From Porticoccus sp041592135 (lineage in GTDB: Bacteria; Pseudomonadota; Gammaproteobacteria; Pseudomonadales; Porticoccaceae): a DNA stretch of 32,368 nt. How positions within the stretch are numbered: the first letter of the stretch is position 1; each line of letters begins with the position of its first letter. The translations under genes and the position numbers were made by a program. Where the stretch lies: assembly GCA_041592135.1 (NCBI GenBank), contig JBFHQR010000014.1. One strand, 5' to 3'. The notes beneath the pieces were generated by a model that did no database searches, was not told where the DNA came from, and worked only from the letters and a program-made list of their open reading frames with translations. Positions 1 through 7,450 of this stretch are shown here, one piece after another.

Positions 1-194
1 AGCGTTTCCTGTCCCAGCCCTTCCACGTGGCGGAAGTATTTACCGGTTCTCCCGGCAAGTACGTATCCCTGAAGCAAACCATTGCCGGTTTCCAGGGCAT
101 TCTCAACGGTGATTACGACCACCTGCCCGAGCAGGCCTTCTATATGGTTGGCACCATTGATGAAGTGATCGAGAAAGCCGGGAAAATGAAGTAA
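1..194 (+). CDS. atpD: ATP synthase F1 beta subunit, C-terminal fragment
   Basis: The window opens inside this gene; frame 3 reads RFLSQPFHVAEVFTGSPGKY and ends ...EKAGKMK with TAA at 192-194. This is the conserved C-terminal helical domain of the catalytic beta subunit of the membrane-attached F1Fo ATP synthase, including the region near the DELSEED-lever fold. Only about 64 residues are present; the nucleotide-binding part lies upstream of the window. It is followed after 24 nt by atpC, the standard end of the atp operon, so the two are almost certainly co-transcribed and end at the terminator near position 690. Confidence 0.95.
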   Translation, partial: RFLSQPFHVAEVFTGSPGKYVSLKQTIAGFQGILNGDYDHLPEQAFYMVGTIDEVIEKAGKMK

Positions 195-218
195 ACGCGA
201 CAAGATAGGCGCTATGAT

Positions 219-650
219 ATGGCTATGACCGTCCACTGCGACATTGTAAGTGCAGAACAATCCCTGTTTTCAGGTCTTGTTGAGATGCTTGTTGCCACAG
301 GTTCCCAGGGTGAATTGGGTATTACCTTTGGCCACGCTCCCTTGTTGACGGATCTGAAACCGGGCCCGGTGCGCATTCTCAAACAGGATGGCGAGGAAGA
401 GATCTACTATCTCTCCGGTGGCTTCCTGGAGGTGCAGCCCAACAGGATTTCGATTCTGGCTGACACGGCCCTGCGTGCGGATGATCTCGATGAGGCTGCC
501 GCTATCGAAGCGAAAAAACAGGCAGAACAGGACATTTCCAATCAGGGTAGCGAGTTCGACTACTCCCGCGCGGCATCACAACTTGCCGCAGCGGCTGCCC
601 AGTTGCGTACCATTGAGCAACTGCGTAAGAAAATGGGCGGTAAAAGATAA
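219..650 (+). CDS. atpC: ATP synthase F1 epsilon subunit
   Basis: A 143-residue protein of normal length for the epsilon subunit, the rotor-stalk component that couples F1 to the Fo ring and inhibits ATP hydrolysis. The N-terminal beta-sandwich (about residues 3-88) carries typical sequence such as GELGITFGHAPLLTDLKPG and the YYLSGGFLEV strand. The C-terminal helical hairpin (about 90-140) is rich in Ala, Glu and Arg. The reading frame has two nearby starts, ATG at 219 and ATG at 225. An AGATAGG-like stretch about 8 nt before 219 slightly favours the first, while starting at 225 (MTVHCDIVSAEQ) matches many homologues equally well. It is the last gene of the atp operon. Confidence 0.96.
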   Translation: MAMTVHCDIVSAEQSLFSGLVEMLVATGSQGELGITFGHAPLLTDLKPGPVRILKQDGEEEIYYLSGGFLEVQPNRISILADTALRADDLDEAAAIEAKKQAEQDISNQGSEFDYSRAASQLAAAAAQLRTIEQLRKKMGGKR

Positions 651-670
651 CCCGCTCAGCTTCTTGCAGA

Positions 671-699
671 AAAAAGGTGGCGCCAGCCACCTTTTTTTT
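671..699 (+). terminator. Rho-independent terminator of the atp operon
   Basis: A strong hairpin: AAAAAGGTGGC (671-681), loop GCCA, GCCACC (686-691) running straight into a tract of eight T. It lies 20 nt after atpC and separates the atp operon from glmU. A second GC hairpin (CCCGCC 716-721 with GGCGGG 735-740) follows but has no T-tract. Confidence 0.9.
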
Positions 700-799
700 A
701 TCTCAAAATTGCCTACCCGCCCTGCTCCGCCGGTGGCGGGCAGCATGGCAAATGCATTGGGTTCCTGATTAAATACGCGAGATCGACTGGGGGATGGAG

Positions 800-2164
800 A
801 TGGCGACAGATATCGTTGTGCTGGCAGCGGGCAAAGGCACCCGCATGAAATCAGCGCTGCCCAAAGTGTTACACACACTGGCCGGCCGCCCCCTGTTGCA
901 ACATGTGCTCACCACCTCAGCACAACTGCCCGACGCCCGTTTGCTCGTTGTCACCGGGCACGGGGCCTCTGAAGTCAACGGTGCGCTAAATACGGAAGGT
1001 TTACTGTTTGTCGAGCAGCCGGAACAACTGGGCACAGCCCACGCCGTGTTGCAGGCGATGCCTGAGCTGCGGCAAGACAGTACGGTATTGATCCTCTACG
1101 GCGATGTACCGCTGATCGCCCTCGATACCCTTGAGGCGATGGTCGGCGAGGTGTCCGAGGATCAGATGGCACTGCTTACGGTCGTGCTGGAAAATCCCGT
1201 CGGCTACGGGCGCATACTCAGGGATCAACAGCAGCGTGTCGTCGCCATTGTCGAGGAAAAAGACGCCACACCGGAACAGCGCCTGATAGCGGAAGTGAAT
1301 ACCGGCGTGCTGGCGCTGTCCGCCGCGCAACTGCGCAACTGGCTGCCCCGTATCGGCAACGAAAACGCCCAGGGTGAATATTACCTGACGGATATCATCG
1401 CCCTCGCCTGCGCCAGTGGCACCCGGATTAAAACCCTACAGCCCCACCACCAGGAAGAGGTGCAGGGGGTCAACAACCGCCAGCAACTGGCGGAGCTGGA
1501 GCGCTTTTACCAGCTACAGCAGGCGCGACGGTTGATGGCGGCCGGGGTTACCCTGGCGGACCCCGCCAGGCTGGATGTGCGCGGGGAACTGCATAGCGGC
1601 AGCGATAACTTTATCGATATCAACGCTGTTTTCGAGGGTCGCGTGGTACTGGGCAGCCAGGTCAGCATCGGGCCAAATTGCCAGATCATCGACAGCGTTA
1701 TCGGCGATAACGTCGAAATCAAGGCCAACAGCCACATCGAGGGTGCGGAGGTGGCAGCGGATTGTGTGGTCGGCCCCTTTGCGCGGCTCAGGCCCGGCAC
1801 GGTGCTGGAGGCGGGTGCCAAAGTCGGCAACTTTGTCGAAACCAAGCAAACCCGAGTCGGCAAGGGCAGCAAAATCAACCACCTGAGCTATGTGGGTGAT
1901 GCCCAGTTGGGCGCCCAGGTCAATGTCGGTGCAGGCACCATTACCTGTAACTATGACGGCGTCAATAAACACCGCACCGAGATCGGCGACAATGCCTTTA
2001 TTGGCTCCAATACCTCACTGGTGGCGCCGGTCAGGGTGGGCAAAATGGCCACGGTGGGTGCCGGTTCCACCATTACCCGGGATGTCCCGGATGAGCAGCT
2101 GGGGTTGACCCGGGCCGAACAGAAGAATATTGCCGGCTGGCAGCGCCCGGTCAAAAATACCTGA
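800..2164 (+). CDS. glmU: Bifunctional UDP-N-acetylglucosamine pyrophosphorylase / glucosamine-1-phosphate N-acetyltransferase
   Basis: GlmU makes UDP-GlcNAc for peptidoglycan and LPS in two steps, acetylating glucosamine-1-phosphate and then transferring UMP. The N-terminal uridylyltransferase domain (about 1-225) shows the nucleotide-binding LAAGKGTRMKS loop followed by a conserved LPKVLH, then QLGTAHA, YGDVPLI and GEYYLTDII. The C-terminal half is a left-handed beta-helix of hexapeptide repeats (about 250-435), with the acetyltransferase stretch GPFARLRPGT and VGAGTITCNYDG. I place the start at ATG 800 (MATDIVVLAAG, 454 aa, matching Pseudomonas-type proteins), with GGGGGA at 789-794 as the ribosome site; ATG 794 adds two residues. 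The gene ends 28 nt before glmS, an operon that places successive pathway steps together. Confidence 0.97.
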   Translation: MATDIVVLAAGKGTRMKSALPKVLHTLAGRPLLQHVLTTSAQLPDARLLVVTGHGASEVNGALNTEGLLFVEQPEQLGTAHAVLQAMPELRQDSTVLILYGDVPLIALDTLEAMVGEVSEDQMALLTVVLENPVGYGRILRDQQQRVVAIVEEKDATPEQRLIAEVNTGVLALSAAQLRNWLPRIGNENAQGEYYLTDIIALACASGTRIKTLQPHHQEEVQGVNNRQQLAELERFYQLQQARRLMAAGVTLADPARLDVRGELHSGSDNFIDINAVFEGRVVLGSQVSIGPNCQIIDSVIGDNVEIKANSHIEGAEVAADCVVGPFARLRPGTVLEAGAKVGNFVETKQTRVGKGSKINHLSYVGDAQLGAQVNVGAGTITCNYDGVNKHRTEIGDNAFIGSNTSLVAPVRVGKMATVGAGSTITRDVPDEQLGLTRAEQKNIAGWQRPVKNT

Positions 2165-2192
2165 AGCCGCGAATGCAACAACGGAAACCATT

Positions 2193-4022
2193 ATGTGCGG
2201 AATAGTCGGCGCTCAGGCGCAGCGAAATGTCACCGGTATTCTGATAGAAGGTCTGAAAAGACTGGAATATCGCGGCTATGACTCGGCCGGCCTGGCGGTA
2301 CTGGACAAAGGAGCGGTACTGCAGGTTCGCAAGAAAGCCGGCAAAGTGGCGACGCTGGTCGATGCCATTGTGGAAAATCCGGCGCGCGGGTTACTGGGCA
2401 TTGCCCACACCCGCTGGGCGACCCACGGTGCCCCCAATGAAATCAATGCCCACCCGCACTGCTCCGGACCGATAGCGGTGGTACACAACGGCATTATCGA
2501 AAATCACCAGCCATTGCGCGAGGAACTGGTTGCCCTCGGCTTTCAGTTTGTCTCGGATACAGATACCGAAGTGGTCGCCCACCTGGTCAACCACTTGCTG
2601 CACACAGAGCCGTCGCTGAAAGCGGCGGTTCAGGCGGCAGTACAGCGCTTGCGGGGCGCCTATGCCCTGGGCGTGATCAGTGCCAACGAACCCGATGTAC
2701 TGATCGGCACCCGCAGCGGCAGCCCGTTGGTGGTGGGTGTCGGCATCGAAGAAAACTTTATCGCTTCGGATCAAATGGCCCTGCGCCAGGTGACGGATCG
2801 CTTTATCTATTTACAGGATGGCGATCTGGTAGAACTGAAAGGCGGACGCTATCGCATCGTCGATCGCGCAGGAAAAGTTGTTGAGCCGGAAGTGATCAAG
2901 CTTTCCGGCGACGACACCCTGACCGATAAGGGCGGCTATCGCCATTACATGATGAAGGAAATATTTGAGCAACCGGCGGTGCTGGAAGGCACCCTGCAGG
3001 GGCGCATCAGTGACTCCCGTGTTCTGCCGGAAGCCTTTGGCAGCATGGCTACCGGTGTTTTTCCAAAGGTCCAGGCCGTTCACATCGTGGCCTGTGGTAC
3101 CAGCTATCACGCCGGGCTGGTGGCGCGCTACTGGCTGGAGGACTGGGCCGGGATACCCTGTCAGGTGGAAGTGGCCAGCGAATACCGCTATCGCCGGGTG
3201 GTGGTACCCGACAATACGCTGTTCGTCACCATCTCTCAGTCGGGTGAAACAGCGGATACCCTGGCGGCCCTGGCATCGGCGAAAGGGGCCGGGTACCTGG
3301 CCAGCCTGGTGATTTGCAATGTCGCCAACAGTTCGCTGGTGCGGGAATCCGACATGGCATTGATGACCTATGCCGGGCCGGAAATTGGGGTCGCCTCCAC
3401 CAAGGCTTTCACTACCCAGCTGGTGGCACTGCAGCTGCTCTGTATCGGCCTCGGCAAACACCGTGGCCTCTCTGCCGAAAAAGAAACACAACTGGTCAAG
3501 GCGCTGCATCGATTGCCGGCCCTGTGTCGGGAAACCCTGTCCCTCGACAAGGATATCGAACAGATTTTTGAATGCTTTGCCGAAAAACACCACGCGCTGT
3601 TTCTCGGTCGCGGCGTCCAGTATCCGGTGGCCCTCGAGGGCGCCCTGAAGCTCAAGGAGATTTCCTATATTCATGCCGAGGCCTACCCCTCCGGCGAGCT
3701 GAAGCATGGGCCCCTGGCGCTGGTGGACAACGACATGCCGGTGGTGGCCGTCGCCCCCAACAACGAGTTGCTGGAGAAGCTCAAATCCAATCTCCACGAG
3801 GTCAAGGCCCGCGGCGGGCAGCTGTTTGTGTTTGCCGACAAGGCGGCGGGTTTTGAAAATGAAACGGATGTGACGGTAATGAATATCCCCCACGTGCCGC
3901 AGAGCCTCGAAGCCATCATCTACACCCTGCCCCTGCAGTTGCTGGCCTATCACGTGGCGGTGTTGAAAGGCACGGATGTGGATCAGCCCCGCAATCTGGC
4001 GAAGTCGGTAACCGTCGAATAA
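2193..4022 (+). CDS. glmS: Glutamine--fructose-6-phosphate aminotransferase (isomerizing)
   Basis: GlmS makes glucosamine-6-phosphate from fructose-6-phosphate and glutamine, the entry step of amino-sugar synthesis. The start must be ATG 2193, because the next codon is Cys (MCGIVGA) and this Cys is the N-terminal nucleophile of the glutaminase domain. An upstream ATG in frame at 2130 lies inside glmU and is rejected. Length is 609 residues, the usual size. The glutaminase domain shows RLEYRGYDSAG, HTRWATHGAP and HNGIIENH. Two SIS sugar-binding domains follow with ACGTSYHAG, ISQSGETADTLAAL and STKAFTTQ. The protein ends in PRNLAKSVTVE, the conserved tail whose DNA is the Tn7 target. No terminator is visible in the 55 nt before the convergent efflux gene. 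Confidence 0.97.
   Translation: MCGIVGAQAQRNVTGILIEGLKRLEYRGYDSAGLAVLDKGAVLQVRKKAGKVATLVDAIVENPARGLLGIAHTRWATHGAPNEINAHPHCSGPIAVVHNGIIENHQPLREELVALGFQFVSDTDTEVVAHLVNHLLHTEPSLKAAVQAAVQRLRGAYALGVISANEPDVLIGTRSGSPLVVGVGIEENFIASDQMALRQVTDRFIYLQDGDLVELKGGRYRIVDRAGKVVEPEVIKLSGDDTLTDKGGYRHYMMKEIFEQPAVLEGTLQGRISDSRVLPEAFGSMATGVFPKVQAVHIVACGTSYHAGLVARYWLEDWAGIPCQVEVASEYRYRRVVVPDNTLFVTISQSGETADTLAALASAKGAGYLASLVICNVANSSLVRESDMALMTYAGPEIGVASTKAFTTQLVALQLLCIGLGKHRGLSAEKETQLVKALHRLPALCRETLSLDKDIEQIFECFAEKHHALFLGRGVQYPVALEGALKLKEISYIHAEAYPSGELKHGPLALVDNDMPVVAVAPNNELLEKLKSNLHEVKARGGQLFVFADKAAGFENETDVTVMNIPHVPQSLEAIIYTLPLQLLAYHVAVLKGTDVDQPRNLAKSVTVE
3987..4022 (+). other. attTn7-type recognition segment in the glmS 3' end
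   Basis: The last 12 codons of glmS (PRNLAKSVTVE plus stop) correspond to the segment bound by TnsD in characterised Tn7 systems, where insertion occurs about 25 bp beyond the stop codon, here near 4045-4049. The codons are well conserved in sense. No Tn7 end sequence (TGTGGGCGG-type) was seen downstream, so this is an available or formerly used target and not an occupied one. Its interest is that foreign-looking efflux genes begin immediately after it. Confidence 0.5.
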
Positions 4023-4077
4023 GCAGAAACGTCGCCAGCGATACCTGGTTGCTCCGACCTGGATGCAATAACTGGCA

Positions 4078-5526
4078 TTACGGGCGCTCCGAATCTGTTT
4101 GCCAACCACCACCAAGCGCTTTAAATGCGGTTATCGCCGCGATGGCTGACTCAGCTTGTGCCAGAACTTGTCTATCAGAAGCTAGCAATAAACCTTCGTC
4201 GACTTGTAAGACCTCGATCATACTGGCAGTACCTTGCTGGTAAGCAGCAAAAGAAGCTTCTCGAGCACGGCGAAGGGCACCAACCCCTTGCGCCAGTATG
4301 GTTGCTTGTTGCTCTCGCTTTACCAATGTTGAGAATGCGCTTTCAACATCTTCAGTGGCTCTTAGAACAGCAAGTCGATAGGCTGCAAGCATCTCTGCTT
4401 CACGTCCTTTAGCCTGCTCAATCCGGGCGTCGATTCGACCAAAATCAAACAGGCGCCAGCGTAAACCGAACACACCTACAGCTTGATTAGCACCACTAGT
4501 AAACAGGCTATCTGCAGCTACTGATGTGGCACTACCGAGCAGACCACTGAGTGAGAGCTTAGGGTAGTATTCTGCGACTGCCGCACCGATCTTAGCATTC
4601 GACGCCGCCAGATGACGTTCCGCGACAATGAGATCGGGTCGGCGTGTCAGTAATTCACCCGGTGTCCCCATTCCAATAATTTCAGGTGTAGCTGGAATGG
4701 GTACCAATGTGATTAGTTCTTCCCTGTGTGTGCCTGGAGGAGTACCCAACATTACATCTAGTGCGTTCAGGGTCGCATCCAGGCTTGCTTCTAGGGCTGG
4801 TACGGAAGCCTGGGATTGCACGAGAGAAGCTTGTGCTTGATGTACTTGACGCTCTGCTGCCAGTCCCTTGCTATAAAGAAGGTTAATCATGGCGAGCATT
4901 TCTTGCTGGGTTTCTACCTGCTTGCGGGCAATATTAAGTCGGGTTTGTAGTGCACGAATGTTGATGTAGATGCTCGCGGTTTGCGCTGTAACAGCCAGCC
5001 GTGTTGCAGCGACTCCCGCTGATGTGGCCTGGTATTCAGCCAGCGCTGCTTCCCGGTCTCGACGAAGACCACCAAACAAGTCAAGCTCCCAACTCGCGTT
5101 CAGATCGGCTTCGTAACTGCTTCCATGACGGTCAAAACCAGGAGAAGCGTTCAAAACCTGCCCCAGTGGCGTTTCAATGGATTGATAGGAACGAGCTACC
5201 TGTCCCGAGATGCTTCCTGCTGGTAGCAAGGCCGCGCTTGCTGCGCCGAGACCTGCTTGAGCCTGAGTTACTTGTGCTGTTGCTTGTGCCAGGTCAAGAT
5301 TTTGCTTCAGCGCAATGTTGATGTATCGAGTCAATTGCTCGTCACCAAATTTCTCCCACCAGGCTTGGAGATTAGCTTCGTCGATCGCTTCTTGTTTGCC
5401 CAGGGATGACTGCCCAACGAAGTGCTTGGACGCGGAAAGTTCAGGAGGGGCATAGTCAGGTCCAACGGCGCAACCGGCCAGTAAGCTGGTAACGACAAAC
5501 ATTATGGATGGGTGTTTTAGCAACAT
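4078..5526 (-). CDS. RND efflux outer-membrane factor, NodT/OprM-family lipoprotein
   Basis: A 482-residue outer-membrane channel lipoprotein of the TolC-like NodT/OprM family, which forms the exit duct of a tripartite pump. The signal peptide ends in a lipobox (LLAGC, lipidated Cys19), followed by the family hallmark CAVGPDYAPP. Two OEP repeats make up the rest, long Ala/Gln-rich helices such as LAQATAQVTQAQAGLGAASA, with a TRRPDL segment before the second repeat. The start at 5526 has GGTGAA about 7 nt upstream. It is transcribed divergently from the TetR gene, with a promoter overlapped by a palindrome, and converges on glmS. It presumably works with the adaptor at 6335 and the pump at 7447. 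Codons are more A+T-rich than in glmS. The substrate cannot be read from sequence. Confidence 0.9.
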   Translation of the reverse strand: MLLKHPSIMFVVTSLLAGCAVGPDYAPPELSASKHFVGQSSLGKQEAIDEANLQAWWEKFGDEQLTRYINIALKQNLDLAQATAQVTQAQAGLGAASAALLPAGSISGQVARSYQSIETPLGQVLNASPGFDRHGSSYEADLNASWELDLFGGLRRDREAALAEYQATSAGVAATRLAVTAQTASIYINIRALQTRLNIARKQVETQQEMLAMINLLYSKGLAAERQVHQAQASLVQSQASVPALEASLDATLNALDVMLGTPPGTHREELITLVPIPATPEIIGMGTPGELLTRRPDLIVAERHLAASNAKIGAAVAEYYPKLSLSGLLGSATSVAADSLFTSGANQAVGVFGLRWRLFDFGRIDARIEQAKGREAEMLAAYRLAVLRATEDVESAFSTLVKREQQATILAQGVGALRRAREASFAAYQQGTASMIEVLQVDEGLLLASDRQVLAQAESAIAAITAFKALGGGWQTDSERP

Positions 5527-5549
5527 ATTTTCACCAAAGGCCGACGTTT

Positions 5550-5573
5550 GTGACTATATTACCATATGGTCAC
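5550..5573. promoter_or_regulatory. Probable TetR operator 1 (24-bp palindrome) between outer-membrane factor and regulator
   Basis: A 24-bp imperfect palindrome beginning GTGACTATAT and ending ATATGGTCAC around a central TACC; the 10-nt arms differ at one position. A near copy of the same length occurs at 6265-6288. It covers the -10 of the outer-membrane-factor promoter and lies about 65 nt before the regulator start, as expected for autoregulation. An additional small inverted repeat GTCA-ATC-TGAC lies at 5579-5589. Confidence 0.65.
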
Positions 5574-5583
5574 TCGTTGTCAA
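5556..5583 (-). promoter_or_regulatory. Sigma-70-type promoter of the outer-membrane-factor gene
   Basis: On the minus strand a perfect -35 TTGACA (5583-5578) is followed after 16 nt by TAATAT (5561-5556). It predicts a transcript start close to 5549 and a leader of about 23 nt. The palindrome at 5550-5573 overlaps the spacer and -10, so a bound repressor would exclude polymerase. Confidence 0.55.
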
Positions 5584-5637
5584 TCTGACCATCAGGCGTT
5601 AAAATTCCAGAACCTAATGAAGTTCGAGAGAAAAATG

Positions 5638-6255
5638 ATGAGCGAAGAAAACAACAGCCCTGCTTTGAATCGCGGTCCTGTTGATCACGATGTGCGGGAT
5701 CAGATTGTTGTTGCCGCAAGGGAGCATTTCAGTCGTTACGGCTATGGCAAAACAACGGTTTCAGATTTGGCAAAATCAATAGGTTTTTCAAAGGCCTATA
5801 TTTACAAGTTCTTTTCTTCCAAGCAGGCAATTGGCGAGGGCATCTGTGCAAATTGTCTGGGGGAGATAGAGGAAGATGTGCGAAGAGCGGTTGGGGAGGT
5901 TGATCAGCCACCAGAGAAACTGCGTCGGATGTTTAAAGAAATTGTCCAGGCAAGTTGTCGCTTGTTCTCCGAAGATCGCAAACTCTACGAAATCGCGGCT
6001 TCAGCGGCTACCGAGCGCTGGCAGGCCACTATCATCTACGAGCAAAACATCAAAATGTTACTTCAGGATATTCTCCATGAAGGGCGTCAAACAGGAGACT
6101 TTGAGCGCAAAACCCCCTTAGATGAAATGACAATGGCAATTTATCTTGTTATGCGGCCTTACATAAATCCGCTCATGCTACAACATAGCTTTGACAACAT
6201 TGAAGAGGCCCCCATTCAGCTATCCAACCTAGTTCTTCGTAGTCTTGCGCCGTAA
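5638..6255 (+). CDS. TetR/AcrR-family transcriptional regulator of the efflux cassette
   Basis: A 205-residue TetR-family regulator. The N-terminal DNA-binding domain (about residues 18-65) includes VVAAREHFSRYGYGKTTV, then SDLAKSIGFSKAYIYKFF, the helix-turn-helix, and SSKQAI. The C-terminal ligand/dimer domain is helical and not specific enough to name a ligand. Frame extends upstream to an ATG at 5566, but that codon lies inside the palindromic operator and would place coding sequence over the promoter. ATG 5635 or 5638 (MSEENNSP), with GAGAG about 7 nt before 5638, is more plausible. It sits between the outer-membrane factor (divergent) and the adaptor-pump operon, and palindromes of the same pattern lie on both sides, so it is very likely a local repressor released by a pump substrate. 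Confidence 0.88.
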   Translation: MSEENNSPALNRGPVDHDVRDQIVVAAREHFSRYGYGKTTVSDLAKSIGFSKAYIYKFFSSKQAIGEGICANCLGEIEEDVRRAVGEVDQPPEKLRRMFKEIVQASCRLFSEDRKLYEIAASAATERWQATIIYEQNIKMLLQDILHEGRQTGDFERKTPLDEMTMAIYLVMRPYINPLMLQHSFDNIEEAPIQLSNLVLRSLAP

Positions 6256-6264
6256 AAATACTTT

Positions 6265-6288
6265 GTGACTATTGACTAATTTAGTCAC
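6265..6288. promoter_or_regulatory. Probable TetR operator 2 (24-bp palindrome) before adaptor-pump operon
   Basis: A 24-bp palindrome with perfect 7-nt outer arms, GTGACTA and TAGTCAC. Aligned without gaps to operator 1 it shares the first eight bases (GTGACTAT) and the last five (GTCAC). It begins 9 nt after the regulator stop codon and overlaps the -35 of the downstream promoter. Confidence 0.65.
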
Positions 6289-6300
6289 TAGAATAATAAT
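6272..6300 (+). promoter_or_regulatory. Sigma-70-type promoter of the adaptor-pump operon
   Basis: TTGACT (6272-6277), a 17-nt spacer, then AATAAT (6295-6300), each one mismatch from consensus. Its -35 and most of its spacer lie within the palindrome at 6265-6288. The adaptor start codon at 6335 has GGAGG 8 nt upstream, giving a short leader. Confidence 0.55.
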
Positions 6301-6334
6301 TGCCTCCTGAACAGCTATTCATGGAGGCTTATGT

Positions 6335-7450
6335 ATGTCTCGTCACAACATACTTACCATTGCAGTTATCACTGCTTTAGCGCTTGTCTTAACGGCTTGC
6401 GGTGAAGACAAACAACCAGATCCACGTACTGAAGCACCGTTGGTACGCACAGTAACGGTCAATGACGTCGGGGTTGAATCACGCTCTTTTACTGGGGTTG
6501 TGGCGGCTCGTGTAGAAAGTGGCTTAGGGTTTCGTGTCTCTGGCAAGGTGCTGGAACGGTTAGTGGACACCGGACAAACCGTTAGGCAGGGTCAACTGCT
6601 GATGCGTATAGACCCCGTTGATCTGAAACTCGCGGCCCATGCGCGACAGGAATCTGTTGTGGCTGCTAAAGCAGGGGCAAAACAAGCGACAGAAGAAGAA
6701 GCTCGTTACAGGGATTTGCGAGGAACGGGAGCGATATCGGCTTCGAGTTACGATCTAGTCAAGGCTGCTGCGGATACCGCAGTAGCTCAACTCCGTGCTG
6801 CCGAAGCGCAAGCTGAAGTAGCACGTAATGCGACTCGTTATACTGATCTGGTCGCTGATGCAGACGGTACTGTTGTAGAAACGCTTGCAGAGCCTGGGCA
6901 AGTCGTTAATGCCGGACAAATAGTGGTTCGCGTCGCGCGCGCGGGTGCCCGTGAAGCGGTTATTCAATTACCAGAAACCTTGCGTCCCTCATTGGGTTCT
7001 CTGGGGCAAGCAAAACTCTTTGGTAGAGATGATGTTATATCAGTGGCAAAGCTCAGACAGCTTTCAGGCGCCGCTGACCCAATTACTCGCACCTTTGAAG
7101 CGAGGTATGTGCTGGCAAAAGCACTGGAAGACGCTCCTTTAGGTTCCACCATCACTATTAAGATCGCAGATGAACGCCTTGTTGCAGCGGAGGGTTTGCA
7201 GGTGCCAATCGGGGCTTTATTTGATGCGGGCAAAGGCCCTGGCGTCTGGAGCGTTGAGGGAGAACCCGCAAAAATATCCTGGCATCCAGTCACCGTTATA
7301 AACCTTGATGATGATTCTGCCCGTGTCACAGGCCAAATCAAACAAGGGGATCAGGTCGTTGCTCTCGGCGCCCATTTATTACATGAAGGGGAACTGGTGC
7401 GTGTGTCTACTTCTTCTGCCACCGAAGTCACAGAGGGAGCACATCCGTGA
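6335..7450 (+). CDS. RND efflux periplasmic adaptor (membrane fusion protein), lipoprotein
   Basis: A 371-residue HlyD/AcrA-type membrane fusion protein that bridges an inner-membrane pump to the outer-membrane channel. It has a lipoprotein signal with lipobox LTAC (Cys22). A barrel-sandwich/lipoyl half is visible (GLGFRVSGKVLERLVDTGQT, VRQGQLLMRID), then a helical hairpin rich in Ala/Glu (about 105-165), the second lipoyl half (ADADGTVVETLAEPGQVVNA), and a beta-barrel domain. ATG 6335 is preceded by GGAGG at the right distance; ATG 6331 is in another frame. The stop overlaps the GTG start of the pump gene by 4 nt (GTGA), implying translational coupling. Codon use (GCT, GCA, CGT, ACT) is more A+T-rich than in the pump gene directly behind it. 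Confidence 0.92.
   Translation: MSRHNILTIAVITALALVLTACGEDKQPDPRTEAPLVRTVTVNDVGVESRSFTGVVAARVESGLGFRVSGKVLERLVDTGQTVRQGQLLMRIDPVDLKLAAHARQESVVAAKAGAKQATEEEARYRDLRGTGAISASSYDLVKAAADTAVAQLRAAEAQAEVARNATRYTDLVADADGTVVETLAEPGQVVNAGQIVVRVARAGAREAVIQLPETLRPSLGSLGQAKLFGRDDVISVAKLRQLSGAADPITRTFEARYVLAKALEDAPLGSTITIKIADERLVAAEGLQVPIGALFDAGKGPGVWSVEGEPAKISWHPVTVINLDDDSARVTGQIKQGDQVVALGAHLLHEGELVRVSTSSATEVTEGAHP

Noticed and set aside
4023..4077. Tn7 or Tn7-like transposon end after glmS
   Set aside because: No TGTGGGCGG-type terminal sequence or tandem TnsB-like repeats in the 55 nt after glmS or at the far edge near 10513-10564, and no transposition genes in between.
5566..5637. Upstream part of the TetR reading frame (start ATG 5566) as coding
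   Set aside because: The ATG is inside the palindromic operator and beside the divergent promoter, has no ribosome site, and the extra residues do not resemble a TetR N-terminus.
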